Shown: one piece after another, positions 37,527 to 46,223 of the stretch
Position numbering within the stretch: position 1 is the first letter of the stretch
How the letters are laid out: each line of letters starts with the position of its first letter
Assembly (NCBI GenBank): GCA_963809385.1
Contig: CAWEJL010000004.1
Coordinates: 186,001 to 250,000, forward strand
From: JAKAIY01 sp963809385
GTDB lineage: Bacteria; Chloroflexota; Ktedonobacteria; Ktedonobacterales; JADMIN01
Direction of reading: 5' to 3'
Length of the DNA: 64,000 bases
Made by a program: the position numbers and the translations under genes
Notes under the pieces: model-generated
What the model saw: only the letters and a program-made list of their open reading frames with translations
Databases searched by the model: none
What the model was told of the DNA's origin: nothing

Positions 37527-38546
37527 ATGGAACACGCGCATGTCTCCCGGCCGCAGCAACTCACGCGGCCAATATGCATCGGAGCCTTCGCCGGATGGAA
37601 CGACGCCGCCAGCGCCGCATCCTGGGCGATCAAGTTCCTCATCAACCAGTGGGACGCGGAGCCATTCGCCGAGATTGACCCCGACGCCTTCTACGATTTT
37701 ACCGAGAAACGCCCGACGACGCGCATCTCGGGTGGCGCTGTGCGCCGCCTCAGCTGGCCCAGCAACCGCTTCTACGTCTACCACGGCGCCAGCGCCGCCA
37801 GCGCCGCCAGCGCCGCCCAGAAGGGCGAAGCGCGCGATGTCGTGCTGTTCCTTGGCGAAGAGCCGCATTTGCGCTGGAAAACCTTCGCCCGTGAAATGGC
37901 GCAACTCTGCCGTCAGCTGGGCGTTGACGAGATGGTCCTGCTCGGCGTCTTCTCCGCCGAAGCGCCCCATACCGCCCCTGTCCAGGTGACTGGCGCCACT
38001 AGCCGCGCCGCCACCCTCCGCCGCATGGACCTCTTCGGCGTCGAGCGCGCCACCTACTCCGGCCCCACCGGCATCCTCACCGCCGTCCAGGACATCGCCC
38101 GCCGGGAGGGAATCGCGACTACCAGCCTCTGGGCCGCCGCGCCGCACTACGTCGCCGCCGCGCCCAACCTGCCCGTCGCCGAGGCCCTCTTACGCCACGT
38201 TGACCAGATCTACGATCTCGACCTCAACCTCAAAGACCTCGGTCGCGCCGCCCGCCGCTTCACCAGCCGTGTCTCCAGTCTCGTCGCCGCCGATCCAGAC
38301 GTTACCGCCTATGTCCGCACACTGGAGCAGCGCCTCAGCGGCGCCCAGCCCCCCTCAGGCGACACCGAAGACGCTGCTGGGGACAGCGCTGGGACAGGCG
38401 CAAGTGGCCGCTTCTCCCCCGACCTCTCTGGCATACACAACATCCCGCACGCTGGCGGGCTTCCCAGCCCAGAAGAGGCCGTTTTCGACATCGAGGCGTT
38501 TCTCCGGCGCAGCCGCAAACAACATGGCGCCGGAGACGCGGAGTAA
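37527..38546 (+). CDS. PAC2 family (proteasome assembly chaperone-like) protein
   Basis: 339 residues. Near the start PICIGAFAGWNDAASAASWA is the PAC2 signature (G.x.G..GWnDag.aa), followed by FYDFTEKRPTTRI, LFLGEEPHLRWKTFAREMAQ and YSGPTGILTAVQD. Bacterial PAC2 proteins are common in actinobacteria and Chloroflexota; their function is not settled, though relatives are proteasome assembly chaperones. Ser/Ala repeats (ASAASAASAA, near 37790) insert in a loop, coded by a 9-base tandem repeat. ATG 37527 was chosen at the family start; a long upstream frame lacks similarity. The C-terminus is a variable acidic tail. Confidence 0.88.
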   Translation: MEHAHVSRPQQLTRPICIGAFAGWNDAASAASWAIKFLINQWDAEPFAEIDPDAFYDFTEKRPTTRISGGAVRRLSWPSNRFYVYHGASAASAASAAQKGEARDVVLFLGEEPHLRWKTFAREMAQLCRQLGVDEMVLLGVFSAEAPHTAPVQVTGATSRAATLRRMDLFGVERATYSGPTGILTAVQDIARREGIATTSLWAAAPHYVAAAPNLPVAEALLRHVDQIYDLDLNLKDLGRAARRFTSRVSSLVAADPDVTAYVRTLEQRLSGAQPPSGDTEDAAGDSAGTGASGRFSPDLSGIHNIPHAGGLPSPEEAVFDIEAFLRRSRKQHGAGDAE

Positions 38547-38903
38547 TCCGCCAGATGGGACGCTCGCCGCTGTGGCGCCCCACGCGTTGAACGCGTTGAA
38601 CGCGTTGAATCGGAATGGAACTCTGGGCATGGGCTGTGACCACCATAGGTCTGAGCGCGTACATGATATGGTACTATGGAGCGAGCCTGGGGGCTTGCCA
38701 TCCCCAAATCAGGCCGAATACCTGAAGCCACTCACTCCTGATAGCCAGTCATCGCCACCGCGCCGGCGCCAGCGAACGCGCTCTGGCGTCCGTCCCCAGC
38801 GCCGCAATGGCCGCGGCGCTTTACACCTTCCGTATGACACGCCCACCGGCCCGGCCCACGAGCGGCTTTCGCGCCACCCGTCTACCAGGCTCAACGCCAC
38901 CAC
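38547..38903. other. Intergenic region with a 9-bp tandem repeat
   Basis: Apart from CGCGTTGAA three times at 38583-38609, no feature is supported. The start of the following gene is unclear, so its true 5' end may extend into or retreat from this gap. Confidence 0.4.
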
Positions 38904-39986
38904 ATGGCAATCATCGCGGCCATCGCGGCCGTCGCGACCATCATAGCAAATTCACCCAGCCCGTCCAGCGATCACCGTTCACGCTCGCGCGCCGGTCCGC
39001 CGGTCTGCCGGGCTCCCATATCTCCCTGGAGGCCACCAGTGGATCCCCGAAGTTCTGGGCCGCGCGGTCAGCGCGCCAGCGCAAGGAAGTCCGTTCAGAG
39101 CGGAGGCGACAGAACCCGCGGCAAGCGACCGCAGCAGCGCCCACGCGGCGGGTCGGGCCAGCAGCGATTCAATAGCTCGCCCCTGAACAGTATCCGCTCC
39201 GAAGCCACCGCCAGCCCTGAGGCGCCCCCCATGCGCGCCGCGCCTACCATGGACGCTAACGCCGCGCCCCGCGCTCCGAAAGCGGCGCCCGCCCCGCGCG
39301 TCTCGCAGCCCAAAGCGCCACTGGAACCCAAAGCGCCACCGCAGCCCAGGCGGGCGCGTCAAGCCGACACCGAAGGCAATCCCCCACCCTTGAAAGCCTC
39401 CTGGCTCATCCAGCCCACCTTCTACGAAACGCTCCACAACTGGCTTGCCGATGCCATGCCGTTCCGCTGGCGCGAGCGCGCGCGGCGCCCCGGCTACTGG
39501 CGGCGGCGTGCGATTCCGGCGGCGCTCGCGCTGGGCGGCGTCATCCTCGCCGTGCTGGTGGGCAACTTCGGCATCTCCATCGCCCGTCAGGTCACACATG
39601 CCTTCGCCAGCGCCGCCGGGGTCGCCCAGCAGCAGGCGACCCCGGGTAGCGTCATCATCTCACCACTCAACAACACCGCTGGCACGCCGACCCCCAGCCC
39701 TATCACCTACTCCGTCGGTATCTGGACCTCGAACACCATGCCCGCTGGCGGCTCCGTCACCGTCTTCGTCCGCGTCTCCAATAACGGCGCGCCGGTTCCC
39801 AAAGCGCGCGTCTTCCTCCAGGTCGGCGGGGGATCGCGTCGAGGCCCGATCACCACCGACGCCTACGGCATGGCGTCAATCCAGCTCAATTACGGCGCTG
39901 GTCAGGGGACGCCGGTCTTCCTCACCGCTACCACCACCATCAATGGGCATACCTATACCGGCACATACACCTTCGTCGCCTATTAG
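38904..39986 (+). CDS. Membrane protein with extracellular Ig-like domain
   Basis: Up to 360 residues from ATG 38904; the ribosome site is weak and ATG 39231 is possible. The first half is a Pro/Ala/Arg-rich disordered cytoplasmic region (KAPLEPKAPPQPRRARQ). A transmembrane helix follows (PAALALGGVILAVLVGNFGI, about residues 210-230). The extracellular end (GGSVTVFVRVSNNGAPVPKA, then DAYGMASIQLNYG and YTGTYTFVAY) resembles a bacterial Ig/transthyretin-like beta-sandwich of the kind found in adhesins. It probably anchors a small surface domain. Convergent with the long TPR gene. Confidence 0.65.
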   Translation: MAIIAAIAAVATIIANSPSPSSDHRSRSRAGPPVCRAPISPWRPPVDPRSSGPRGQRASARKSVQSGGDRTRGKRPQQRPRGGSGQQRFNSSPLNSIRSEATASPEAPPMRAAPTMDANAAPRAPKAAPAPRVSQPKAPLEPKAPPQPRRARQADTEGNPPPLKASWLIQPTFYETLHNWLADAMPFRWRERARRPGYWRRRAIPAALALGGVILAVLVGNFGISIARQVTHAFASAAGVAQQQATPGSVIISPLNNTAGTPTPSPITYSVGIWTSNTMPAGGSVTVFVRVSNNGAPVPKARVFLQVGGGSRRGPITTDAYGMASIQLNYGAGQGTPVFLTATTTINGHTYTGTYTFVAY

Positions 39987-39992
39987 CGCCGC

Positions 39993-40046
39993 TTCCACTG
40001 GCAGCGCCCCGCTGGTTCCACTGCCAGCGGGGCGCTGCCAGTGGAA
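39993..40046. terminator. 23-bp perfect inverted repeat, bidirectional terminator
   Basis: Bases 39993-40015 (TTCCACTGGCAGCGCCCCGC plus TGG) pair perfectly with 40024-40046 around an 8-base loop. The loop TTCCACTG repeats the start of the left arm, so an alternative shorter stem with the right arm end can also form. It sits between convergent genes and has no long T-run. Confidence 0.7.
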
Positions 40047-40067
40047 CCAGGGAATGAGGCGCGGCCG

Positions 40068-43000
40068 CTACATCTGCGAGCGCACCGATGCCAGCTCCTG
40101 CAAGCGCACGCGGGCCAGCTGGTTGGTGGGATCCACCCGCGCCAGGTTGCGGTAGACGCGCGCGGCCTGCTCATACTCACCAACCGAATAGTAGGTCTGG
40201 CCAAGCAGGTCGTAGGCCTCGAAATTCATCTTGTCCATCGCGATCAGCTGCTGCAGCGCCGCGACCGCCTCACGCGACTGGCGGCTGGCGAAGTAATAGC
40301 GCGCGATCACCGTCTGCTGCTCCGCCGCGTCAGCGTTGCGCCCAATCTCCAGGCAATACTGCACGAACTGGTGCCGCAGCGCCATATCCTCCGTCGCGAA
40401 CTGGATCGCTTGCCGCAACTGTCCCAGCGCCTCCTCGTGGCTGCCCGCCGTCCACGCGATCTCAGCGAGCCGCTGATAAACCTGCGACGCCTCCGCCAGC
40501 GCCCCACGGCGAATATAAATGTCCGCCAGCGCTCGCAGCTCCGACGCGCCCTCGTCCAGTTGCCCGCGGCTCACCTGAATATCCGCCAGCTCGCTGCGCA
40601 CCGCGGGATCATCCGGGGCCAGCCGCTCCATCTCCCGCAGCACCAGCACCGCGTTCTCTACCTGGCGGTTCGAGCGGAACTGCCGCGCCAGCTGCGCGTA
40701 TTCCTGCAATTGGCCCGGACGGTCGGGCCGCCGCGCCGCCACCTCGGCGATCAAGCTATACACCTCATCACCGCGCGCGCGGTTCTGGCTCACCGAATCC
40801 AGCGCCGACTGCATCTTCGCCACCTGGCCAGAGAGCTGGTAGGCACGCGCCAGTAGCGTCGAAATCTCAATCTCCGGCGCCAGCCGCTCCTCACTATCCG
40901 AGCGCGGGCGCGCCGCCCACAGCACCGGCTCCGGCGGCGACCGCCGCACCACCGCCGACGCATCCTCCAATTCGCGCACTGCCTGCGCCGCCCCGACCTG
41001 ATCGCCCGCCAGCAGATACACCTGCCCTAGCGCGTAGCGCGCCAGAATCTCATACCCCGGCGCTGACACGATTTGCTGGAAGGCCGTCGCCGCCTCCTGC
41101 TGCCGTCCCGTCGCCAGATGAATCTCGCCCAGCGCGTAGCGCAGATCGGCGCTTCCCAAATGCTGGTCCAGCGCCATCACATACTCGCGCACGATCTCAT
41201 CATAGTTGCGGAAGTTCTCGGCCCGCAGCGCCCGCAGCAGCCGCCCCAGCACCTCGAGCGACGCCACCTTGCCCGAACCCGCTCCCGGAGAGCTCATCCC
41301 CGGCGAGATGCCCACGCCCGTCGCCAGCGCAATCTGCCAGCGCGCCAGCGCCATCGTCACCCCAGGGTCCGCCTGCAAAATACGCTGATACTCCGCCACC
41401 GCCTGGACGGCGCGCCCAGCCTTCATCAGCGCGTTGGCGTAGGCCAGCCGCACCTGAATATTCGCCGGCCATGCCAGCAGCGCCTGCTCGTATTCCTGCG
41501 CCGCCCGATCCGCATGCCCCGCGCGCAGATACGCCTCCGCCGCGCCCATGCGCTCGGTCAGCGCCTCTTCCAGCCGCCCCTGCCGCGAGAGTTGCTCGAT
41601 CAGCTTCACCCGATACGGCAGATTGTTCGGCTCCAGCTGCAGAATGCGCCGGTACGTCGCGATCGCGTCATCCATCCGTCCCGCCAGCAGATACTGCTCG
41701 GCGAGAATCACATACTTGGCGATCGCCTGCTCGATCTTGCCCTGCCGCACATAGATTTCGCCCAGCAGCACATGAATATCCAGATACTGCGGCGCGATCT
41801 CCATCACCCGCATGCACTCTTCTACCGCCGCCGTCAGCAGCCCGTGGCCGATGAAATTCTGGATCTCCTGAATGGAATGTGTCACCTGAGCGCGCTGCGT
41901 CGGCGCCAGATACTCCAGACTGGCCCGCAGCCCCGCCTGTGGCCCGGCGATGCTCGTCATGATCTGCGCAAGCTGGTCGCCTGGCGCCGCCCCCGTCACA
42001 TCGTTGATCATTCCAGGGGTAATCACTGGCCGCGCAAACCCACCCGCCGGCGGTGGCATGCCCAGTACCCGCGCGAGGCCGCCCTCGCCTCCGCCTCCGC
42101 CAAACGAGGCGCCCATGCCGAACGGGTCAGATCCATCAGCTACGGGCGATACCGGCGCCAACGGCGCCAACGGAACGACCGGCGCGGGAACCTGCCCAAA
42201 AGACGGCTCCAGACCTCCGCCGCCTGTCCCCATACTCACGCCATCGCCCGCATCCCCCCAGGTCGGACCACCTACTGGCGCATCCAGGCTCTCTGGAACC
42301 GCCCCAGGACGCGACGCGCTCAACAGATTCCCCGCCCCCGCAGGGCCGCCCGTTCCGCCCGTTCCGCCCGTTCCGCCCGTTCCTCTGGGCGCCTGTCGCT
42401 GCGGAATCGCCTCGCTAAACTGCCGCGCGACTGACCCCGTTGTTCGGTTGCGACGCGGCGCCGGCGGCGTAGAGCCCAGCGTCTCGCGCTGCATCCGCTC
42501 CACTTCGCTCAATTGCCGCTGCCATCCCTGACTGCGCAAATACCCCAGCAGCGCCGAGAAGATCGTCTGCGCCCCCTCGAGATCATTCATATCGCGGTGC
42601 GCTTCAGCCGCTTCCTGGCAGAGTTGCAGCAGTTGGTCCGACTCATTCTGCTCCAGCGCGTCCAGGTTCACCCGGTCCACCGCCTGGTCGAAATACTGCG
42701 CCGCCTCCGGCACGTTCCCCAGTGCGCGCGCGCACTGGCCCAGCGCGTAGAAGCACGACAGCGCGTACTCCGGGTCATCCAGCAGTCGCTCGAACTGGCT
42801 CGCCGCGTCTTCCCAGCGGTCCGCCTCCTGATAGAGCCACCCCAGGAAGTAGTGCGTATCTGGGCGGTCCACGCCGCTCTCCAGCAGTTCCTCGCAGATC
42901 GCCACCGCCTCGCCGACGTGCCCATCCTGCTGGAGCTGCTGCGCCTCGCGCAGCGCCGAATTGATCTGTGAGGAGCTCATGCGCGTGCGGGAGCGCCGTG

Positions 43001-43082
43001 CGTTATCCGGCGACGATCCCCGGCCCCCCCGGTCCTCATCCCAACCATCATCCCAGCCGCCACCGGATGTGTTCCTGCCCAT
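40068..43082 (-). CDS. Large tetratricopeptide-repeat protein
   Basis: 1004 residues, soluble. The N-terminus is a Gly/Asp/Arg-rich tail (MGRNTSGGGWDDGWDEDRGG). TPR units begin near residue 40 (AQQLQQDGHVGEAVAICEEL) and recur through the whole C-terminal two-thirds, for example HVLLGEIYVRQGKIEQAIAK, YRRILQLEPNNLPYRVKLIE and LLGQTYYSVGEYEQAARVYR. A low-complexity Gly/Pro/Ala linker (about residues 195-350, with GTGGTGGTGG) separates the two repeat blocks. GGGAG lies before ATG 43082. It is a scaffold by family; partners are unknown. Similar very long TPR proteins are common in Chloroflexota. Confidence 0.88.
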   Translation of the reverse strand: MGRNTSGGGWDDGWDEDRGGRGSSPDNARRSRTRMSSSQINSALREAQQLQQDGHVGEAVAICEELLESGVDRPDTHYFLGWLYQEADRWEDAASQFERLLDDPEYALSCFYALGQCARALGNVPEAAQYFDQAVDRVNLDALEQNESDQLLQLCQEAAEAHRDMNDLEGAQTIFSALLGYLRSQGWQRQLSEVERMQRETLGSTPPAPRRNRTTGSVARQFSEAIPQRQAPRGTGGTGGTGGTGGPAGAGNLLSASRPGAVPESLDAPVGGPTWGDAGDGVSMGTGGGGLEPSFGQVPAPVVPLAPLAPVSPVADGSDPFGMGASFGGGGGEGGLARVLGMPPPAGGFARPVITPGMINDVTGAAPGDQLAQIMTSIAGPQAGLRASLEYLAPTQRAQVTHSIQEIQNFIGHGLLTAAVEECMRVMEIAPQYLDIHVLLGEIYVRQGKIEQAIAKYVILAEQYLLAGRMDDAIATYRRILQLEPNNLPYRVKLIEQLSRQGRLEEALTERMGAAEAYLRAGHADRAAQEYEQALLAWPANIQVRLAYANALMKAGRAVQAVAEYQRILQADPGVTMALARWQIALATGVGISPGMSSPGAGSGKVASLEVLGRLLRALRAENFRNYDEIVREYVMALDQHLGSADLRYALGEIHLATGRQQEAATAFQQIVSAPGYEILARYALGQVYLLAGDQVGAAQAVRELEDASAVVRRSPPEPVLWAARPRSDSEERLAPEIEISTLLARAYQLSGQVAKMQSALDSVSQNRARGDEVYSLIAEVAARRPDRPGQLQEYAQLARQFRSNRQVENAVLVLREMERLAPDDPAVRSELADIQVSRGQLDEGASELRALADIYIRRGALAEASQVYQRLAEIAWTAGSHEEALGQLRQAIQFATEDMALRHQFVQYCLEIGRNADAAEQQTVIARYYFASRQSREAVAALQQLIAMDKMNFEAYDLLGQTYYSVGEYEQAARVYRNLARVDPTNQLARVRLQELASVRSQM

Positions 43083-43465
43083 GCGCTGCTCCCTGTATCG
43101 TGGTATCGCGGTATCGCTTTGGTATCATCGCCCGTCAGCCCGCGCCCGGTTGGCGCGAGGCGCTGTCGCGAACCAACCTGAAGAAATGCGAAGAAACGCG
43201 GAAATCAGCGGAGATTTGGCTCCGCGCGCGCGTCCCTGCCGCGCCACACCCACCGGCGCATCCGTCCGCGTAGCGCGCCTGCGCGCCTCCGCGTACCGGG
43301 AGCATACGCCACGCCCCACGCCCGCGCCAACGCGAGCGGGAGCTTTGGGGGACAGTCGCGCCGCATTGGGGAAACGCCTAAACCGCACGGCATGCCGCCA
43401 GTATAGCATAGCCGTCGCGGCTGCCTTGACACCACTGGGACCTTGTGCTAGACTTCCCACCACAC
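43083..43465. other. Divergent region, TPR gene / tRNA-Val
   Basis: These 383 bases contain the TPR ribosome site and the tRNA promoter near the right end. No gene-like frame was recognised in the rest. Confidence 0.4.
43426..43454 (+). promoter_or_regulatory. Promoter of tRNA-Val
   Basis: TTGACA at 43426-43431 and TAGACT at 43449-43454 with a 17-base spacer place the start site a few bases before the tRNA at 43466. Confidence 0.75.
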
Positions 43466-43539
43466 GGGCGATTAGCTCAGCTGGTTAGAGCGCCACGTTG
43501 ACATCGTGGAGGTCAGAGATTCGAATTCTCTATCGCCCA
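43466..43539 (+). tRNA. tRNA-Val (anticodon GAC)
   Basis: A 74-base cloverleaf: acceptor stem GGGCGAT/ATCGCCC with discriminator A, D-arm with AGCTCAGCTGGTTAGAGC, anticodon stem CCACG/CGTGG with loop TTGACAT and anticodon GAC at 43500-43502, and T-arm AGAGATTCGAATTCTCT. CCA is not encoded (ACCG follows), so it must be added after transcription. It reads GUC and GUU valine codons. Confidence 0.95.
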
Positions 43540-43560
43540 CCGACATCGCCTTCACCACCC

Positions 43561-43600
43561 AAACGCCGCCAGAGCCATACAGGCCAGGCGGCGTTTTCGT
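43561..43600 (+). terminator. Terminator after tRNA-Val
   Basis: AACGCCGCC pairs with GGCGGCGTT around a 16-base loop and is followed by TTTCGTCT; it lies 22 bases downstream of the tRNA. Confidence 0.7.
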
Positions 43601-43649
43601 CTCTCCCCACGCCCAAAGCAACCAGCAGTCGCCTCTTGTCGTACACTCC

Positions 43650-43686
43650 AATAACGAAATCAATAACAAAATCAATAACAAAATCA
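43650..43686. repeat. 12-bp A+T-rich tandem repeat
   Basis: AATAACGAAATC, AATAACAAAATC and AATAACAAAATC stand head to tail. This A+T-rich block in a GC-rich genome lies between a tRNA gene and the SLOG-like gene and might mark an old integration junction, but no attachment site was recognised. Confidence 0.6.
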
Positions 43687-43842
43687 ACTCAAGCCCGCGT
43701 CACACCAACGCTGGTTGAATCGTGAGGACAGCAAAGGGGCCTCAGCCCCGCCAGCGCGCCAGCCCATCAGGGCCGCGCATTCACCCTCAAGCCGCGCGAC
43801 GGCTCTCGTCGCGGGCCTGATCGTCGCGAGAGGGAACCCACT

Positions 43843-44416
43843 ATGATCGTCGTTGTCGCCGGGCGGCGTGTAGACCCACCCAATGCCGCCGCTACCCGCT
43901 TTCCCCTCGAATCCCGTGGCGCCGTCGCCAAGCGTGTCAAGCGCGCTCTCGCGAAGCTGAAACGTCACCACGCTCGTCTCCTCCGCCGCCTGCGGCTCCG
44001 ACCTCCTCGCCATCAACGCCGCCCGCGCGCTTGACGCCCGCCGCCGCATCGTCCTCCCCTATCAGGAAGACTGGTTCCTCGAAGATTCCGTCACCGACCG
44101 CCCCGGCCGCTGGGAGGACCTCTACCAACTGGTCATCGGCGAGGCGCGCGCGGCTGGCGACCTGCTCATCCTTGGTGAAAAACGTGGCTCCGACGACGCC
44201 TACCGCGCGGCCAATGACGCCATCCTCGCCGAAGCCCAGCGGCTGGCCCGCGAAGAGAAGCCCGATGACCCTGGCAGCGCCCTCGCCGGTCTCATCATCT
44301 GGGAAGGCGCCTCGCGCGGCCCCGATGATGTAACCGACCACATGCGCCAGCGCCTCGCGGACGCCGGAGCCACGATCAGTGTAGTGCTCACCACTCCCGC
44401 CGCTGCCGCTGTCTGA
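43843..44416 (+). pseudogene. SLOG-like nucleotide-sensing protein, single frameshift
   Basis: The frame from ATG 43843 gives MIVVVAGRRVDPPNAAATRF and ends the family match at KRALAKL. If one A is removed from AAA near 43963 the next frame reads NVTTLVSSAACGSDLLAINA, then LDARRRIVLPYQEDWFLEDS, DRPGRWEDLYQLVIGEA and ISVVLTTPAAAAV to TGA 44416, about 190 residues. The pattern VAG-x-R, SSAACGxDLLA and a Rossmann-like arrangement fits the SLOG superfamily, which binds nucleotide-derived signals. It converges on a SLATT/DUF4231 gene. The frameshift may be a base error. Confidence 0.65.
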
Positions 44417-44424
44417 TACTACAC

Positions 44425-44469
44425 AGCGCCCCATACGCTTCTCTCACGGGAAGATGCGCATGGGGCGTT
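44425..44469. terminator. Hairpin between convergent SLOG and SLATT genes
   Basis: AGCGCCCCAT pairs with ATGGGGCGTT, with further GC pairs inside, between the stops of two convergent genes. It could end transcription from both sides. Confidence 0.6.
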
Positions 44470-44485
44470 GCCGCGGTTACGACGA

Positions 44486-45496
44486 TTATTCGTCGCGCGT
44501 CGAGCGCCAGAGCCGGTGCTCGCGCGAGCACGCCTCTTCCGCCTCATCCACGAACGCGGACCACGCGGTATCCGTCGTCTGGTTCGCGATCCCTTGCTTG
44601 ATGCTGCCCAGTTCGCTAGCGGTCACCCGGTAGCTCACTTCCAGGTCCTGATAGCGTTTTGTTTGTATCCACGACATGATGCCGGTCGCAATCGCCGCTA
44701 CCGCGCCCTGCGGGCTGAATGGCAGCAGGTGGAACGCCAGCAGCCCTGACCCGACCGCTCCCAACCCTTCGATAATGACCAGGGCGGTGTGCCATTGCAG
44801 CGCGCGATTCTTGTTCCACACCGACTTTCTCAGATACCACTTCTCTTGGTCCTGAATCCGGTCATTACGATACGCCGCCTCTCGCGTGGTCAGCGATTCG
44901 CCGCGCAGCCGCTTCATCGCCGGAGTGATCTTCTCATCGTCGCTAAAGGCAGTCTTTTGCAGGTCCTTGGCCACGTCGGTCAGCGTGTCTTCCAGCCGCT
45001 GGATCAGCAGTTGTCTGGCCGCGACTTCATCGCCGCCGATCGGGAAGGGGCGGCCGCCCACCGCGTAGCGCCACGCCACCGACTTCACCGATTCCGCCGC
45101 CGCCCGCGCTTCATACCATTTCGTATCGAAATGCTTCTGATAGCGGTAGAGGCGAACGCCCATCGCGGCGATGAACAACACCCCAGTTACCAGCCCCACG
45201 ATGGACAGCCCGTTCAGCGCCCCCACCAGCGTCGCCGCCTTATCAGGCCAGCCCGAGACAGTAATTGGCCCTAGCGACAGCGCCGGCTGCTTGAGGAATG
45301 CGAACACCGCCACCACGCCAGCCAGCGCCATCAACACGAGTTCCACGCGCAGCCAGCCAAAATACTTCGCCTGCGCTTTGATTGAGGCCGCGTCCGCCGC
45401 TTTGTAGAGGCCCGGCATGTCCGCTTCGTGAAGCGTTACAGCGGGTTTGTCAGAGACCTGGACCGCGCTTTCACCCATACCGCCCACGCTGCTCAT
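44486..45496 (-). CDS. DUF4231 / SLATT-like membrane protein
   Basis: 336 residues. Two membrane hairpins are visible: LVLMALAGVVAVFAFL with LNGLSIVGLVTGVLFIAAMG, and TALVIIEGLGAVGSGLLAF with AVAAIATGIMSWIQTKRYQ. Between them FDTKWYEARAAAESVKSVAW and WRYAVGGRPFP match DUF4231, a member of the SLATT clan (SMODS- and SLOG-associating 2TM effectors), here apparently with a duplicated SLATT unit. Such proteins are predicted pore-forming effectors switched by nucleotide sensors. The next gene, on the other strand, is SLOG-like. Confidence 0.8.
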   Translation of the reverse strand: MSSVGGMGESAVQVSDKPAVTLHEADMPGLYKAADAASIKAQAKYFGWLRVELVLMALAGVVAVFAFLKQPALSLGPITVSGWPDKAATLVGALNGLSIVGLVTGVLFIAAMGVRLYRYQKHFDTKWYEARAAAESVKSVAWRYAVGGRPFPIGGDEVAARQLLIQRLEDTLTDVAKDLQKTAFSDDEKITPAMKRLRGESLTTREAAYRNDRIQDQEKWYLRKSVWNKNRALQWHTALVIIEGLGAVGSGLLAFHLLPFSPQGAVAAIATGIMSWIQTKRYQDLEVSYRVTASELGSIKQGIANQTTDTAWSAFVDEAEEACSREHRLWRSTRDE

Positions 45497-45737
45497 GCGC
45501 TCTCCACTCCTCCCTCACGGCGCGCGCGACGCGGAACATGCCCATGCGCGCGCCACGACCATACCGCGACACGTCCGCTTGCACGCAGCATACACACCCT
45601 CGCGCCATCTGTCCACACTGCCCGCTCCATTGTGAACGGAGTTGCGGCGTTTTCCTCCCGCGCTCTTCAAAGAAGCGGGATAGCGAGGTTTACGGCGATG
45701 CGGTGGAAGGAGCGCCAGTGACGGCGCCAGAAGCGCA

Positions 45738-46223
45738 TCACCCTTCCCCAAACCGCTGGCGGGCGACCAGCAGCGCCGCGATCACCCGCGCGTCGCGCAG
45801 CGTTCCCAACCGGATGAGGTCGTCGAGCGCGCCCAGCGGATGCGCTTCCAGCCCAATCACATACCCCTCGTCGCCATCCAGCTTGCTCGCCTGAAGGCCC
45901 TGCGCCACGAAGACATGGCTGGTGACACGCAGATACTTGCTCCACGGGCGCATCTCCATGAGAAAGTCCAGCCGGTCGGCGCGATACCCAATCTCCTCCT
46001 GGAGCTCGCGGTTGGCCGTCACCGCCAGGTCCTCGCCATCCTCCACCGTCCCGCCCGGCAGCAGCAGCGGCGATTCGCGGCCAAATGCGGGCGCCGGCTC
46101 GCGAATGAAGATGACGTGTCCATCCTGGGTCAGCGGGATCATCAACACCTCGTCCGCGCACGCTACAAACTCGTCGCCCGCATCATCTTCGGCGATCTCG
46201 AAATACTTACTCTTGAATGGCAT
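45738..46223 (-). CDS. Nudix hydrolase
   Basis: 161 residues. The Nudix box GGTVEDGEDLAVTANRELQE followed by EIGY fits G-x5-E-x7-R-E-x-x-E-E-x-G, where the three Glu bind magnesium. It is close to the ADP-ribose/GDP-mannose pyrophosphatase type by the flanking LLLPGGTVEDGE and LRVTSHVFVAQGL, though the substrate is not determined. The ATG at 46223 lies inside the 3' end of the upstream transporter gene (17-base overlap), which suggests coupled translation. Confidence 0.9.
   Translation of the reverse strand: MPFKSKYFEIAEDDAGDEFVACADEVLMIPLTQDGHVIFIREPAPAFGRESPLLLPGGTVEDGEDLAVTANRELQEEIGYRADRLDFLMEMRPWSKYLRVTSHVFVAQGLQASKLDGDEGYVIGLEAHPLGALDDLIRLGTLRDARVIAALLVARQRFGEG

Noticed and set aside
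42355..42380. cgttccgcc repeat as a regulatory array
   Set aside because: It lies inside the TPR gene and encodes its Gly/Thr linker (GTGGTGG), so it is explained by the coding sequence.
43540..43690. tRNA-Val as an integration site of a mobile island
   Set aside because: No integrase gene and no repeat of the tRNA 3' end were found downstream in the window; only an A+T-rich tandem repeat is present.
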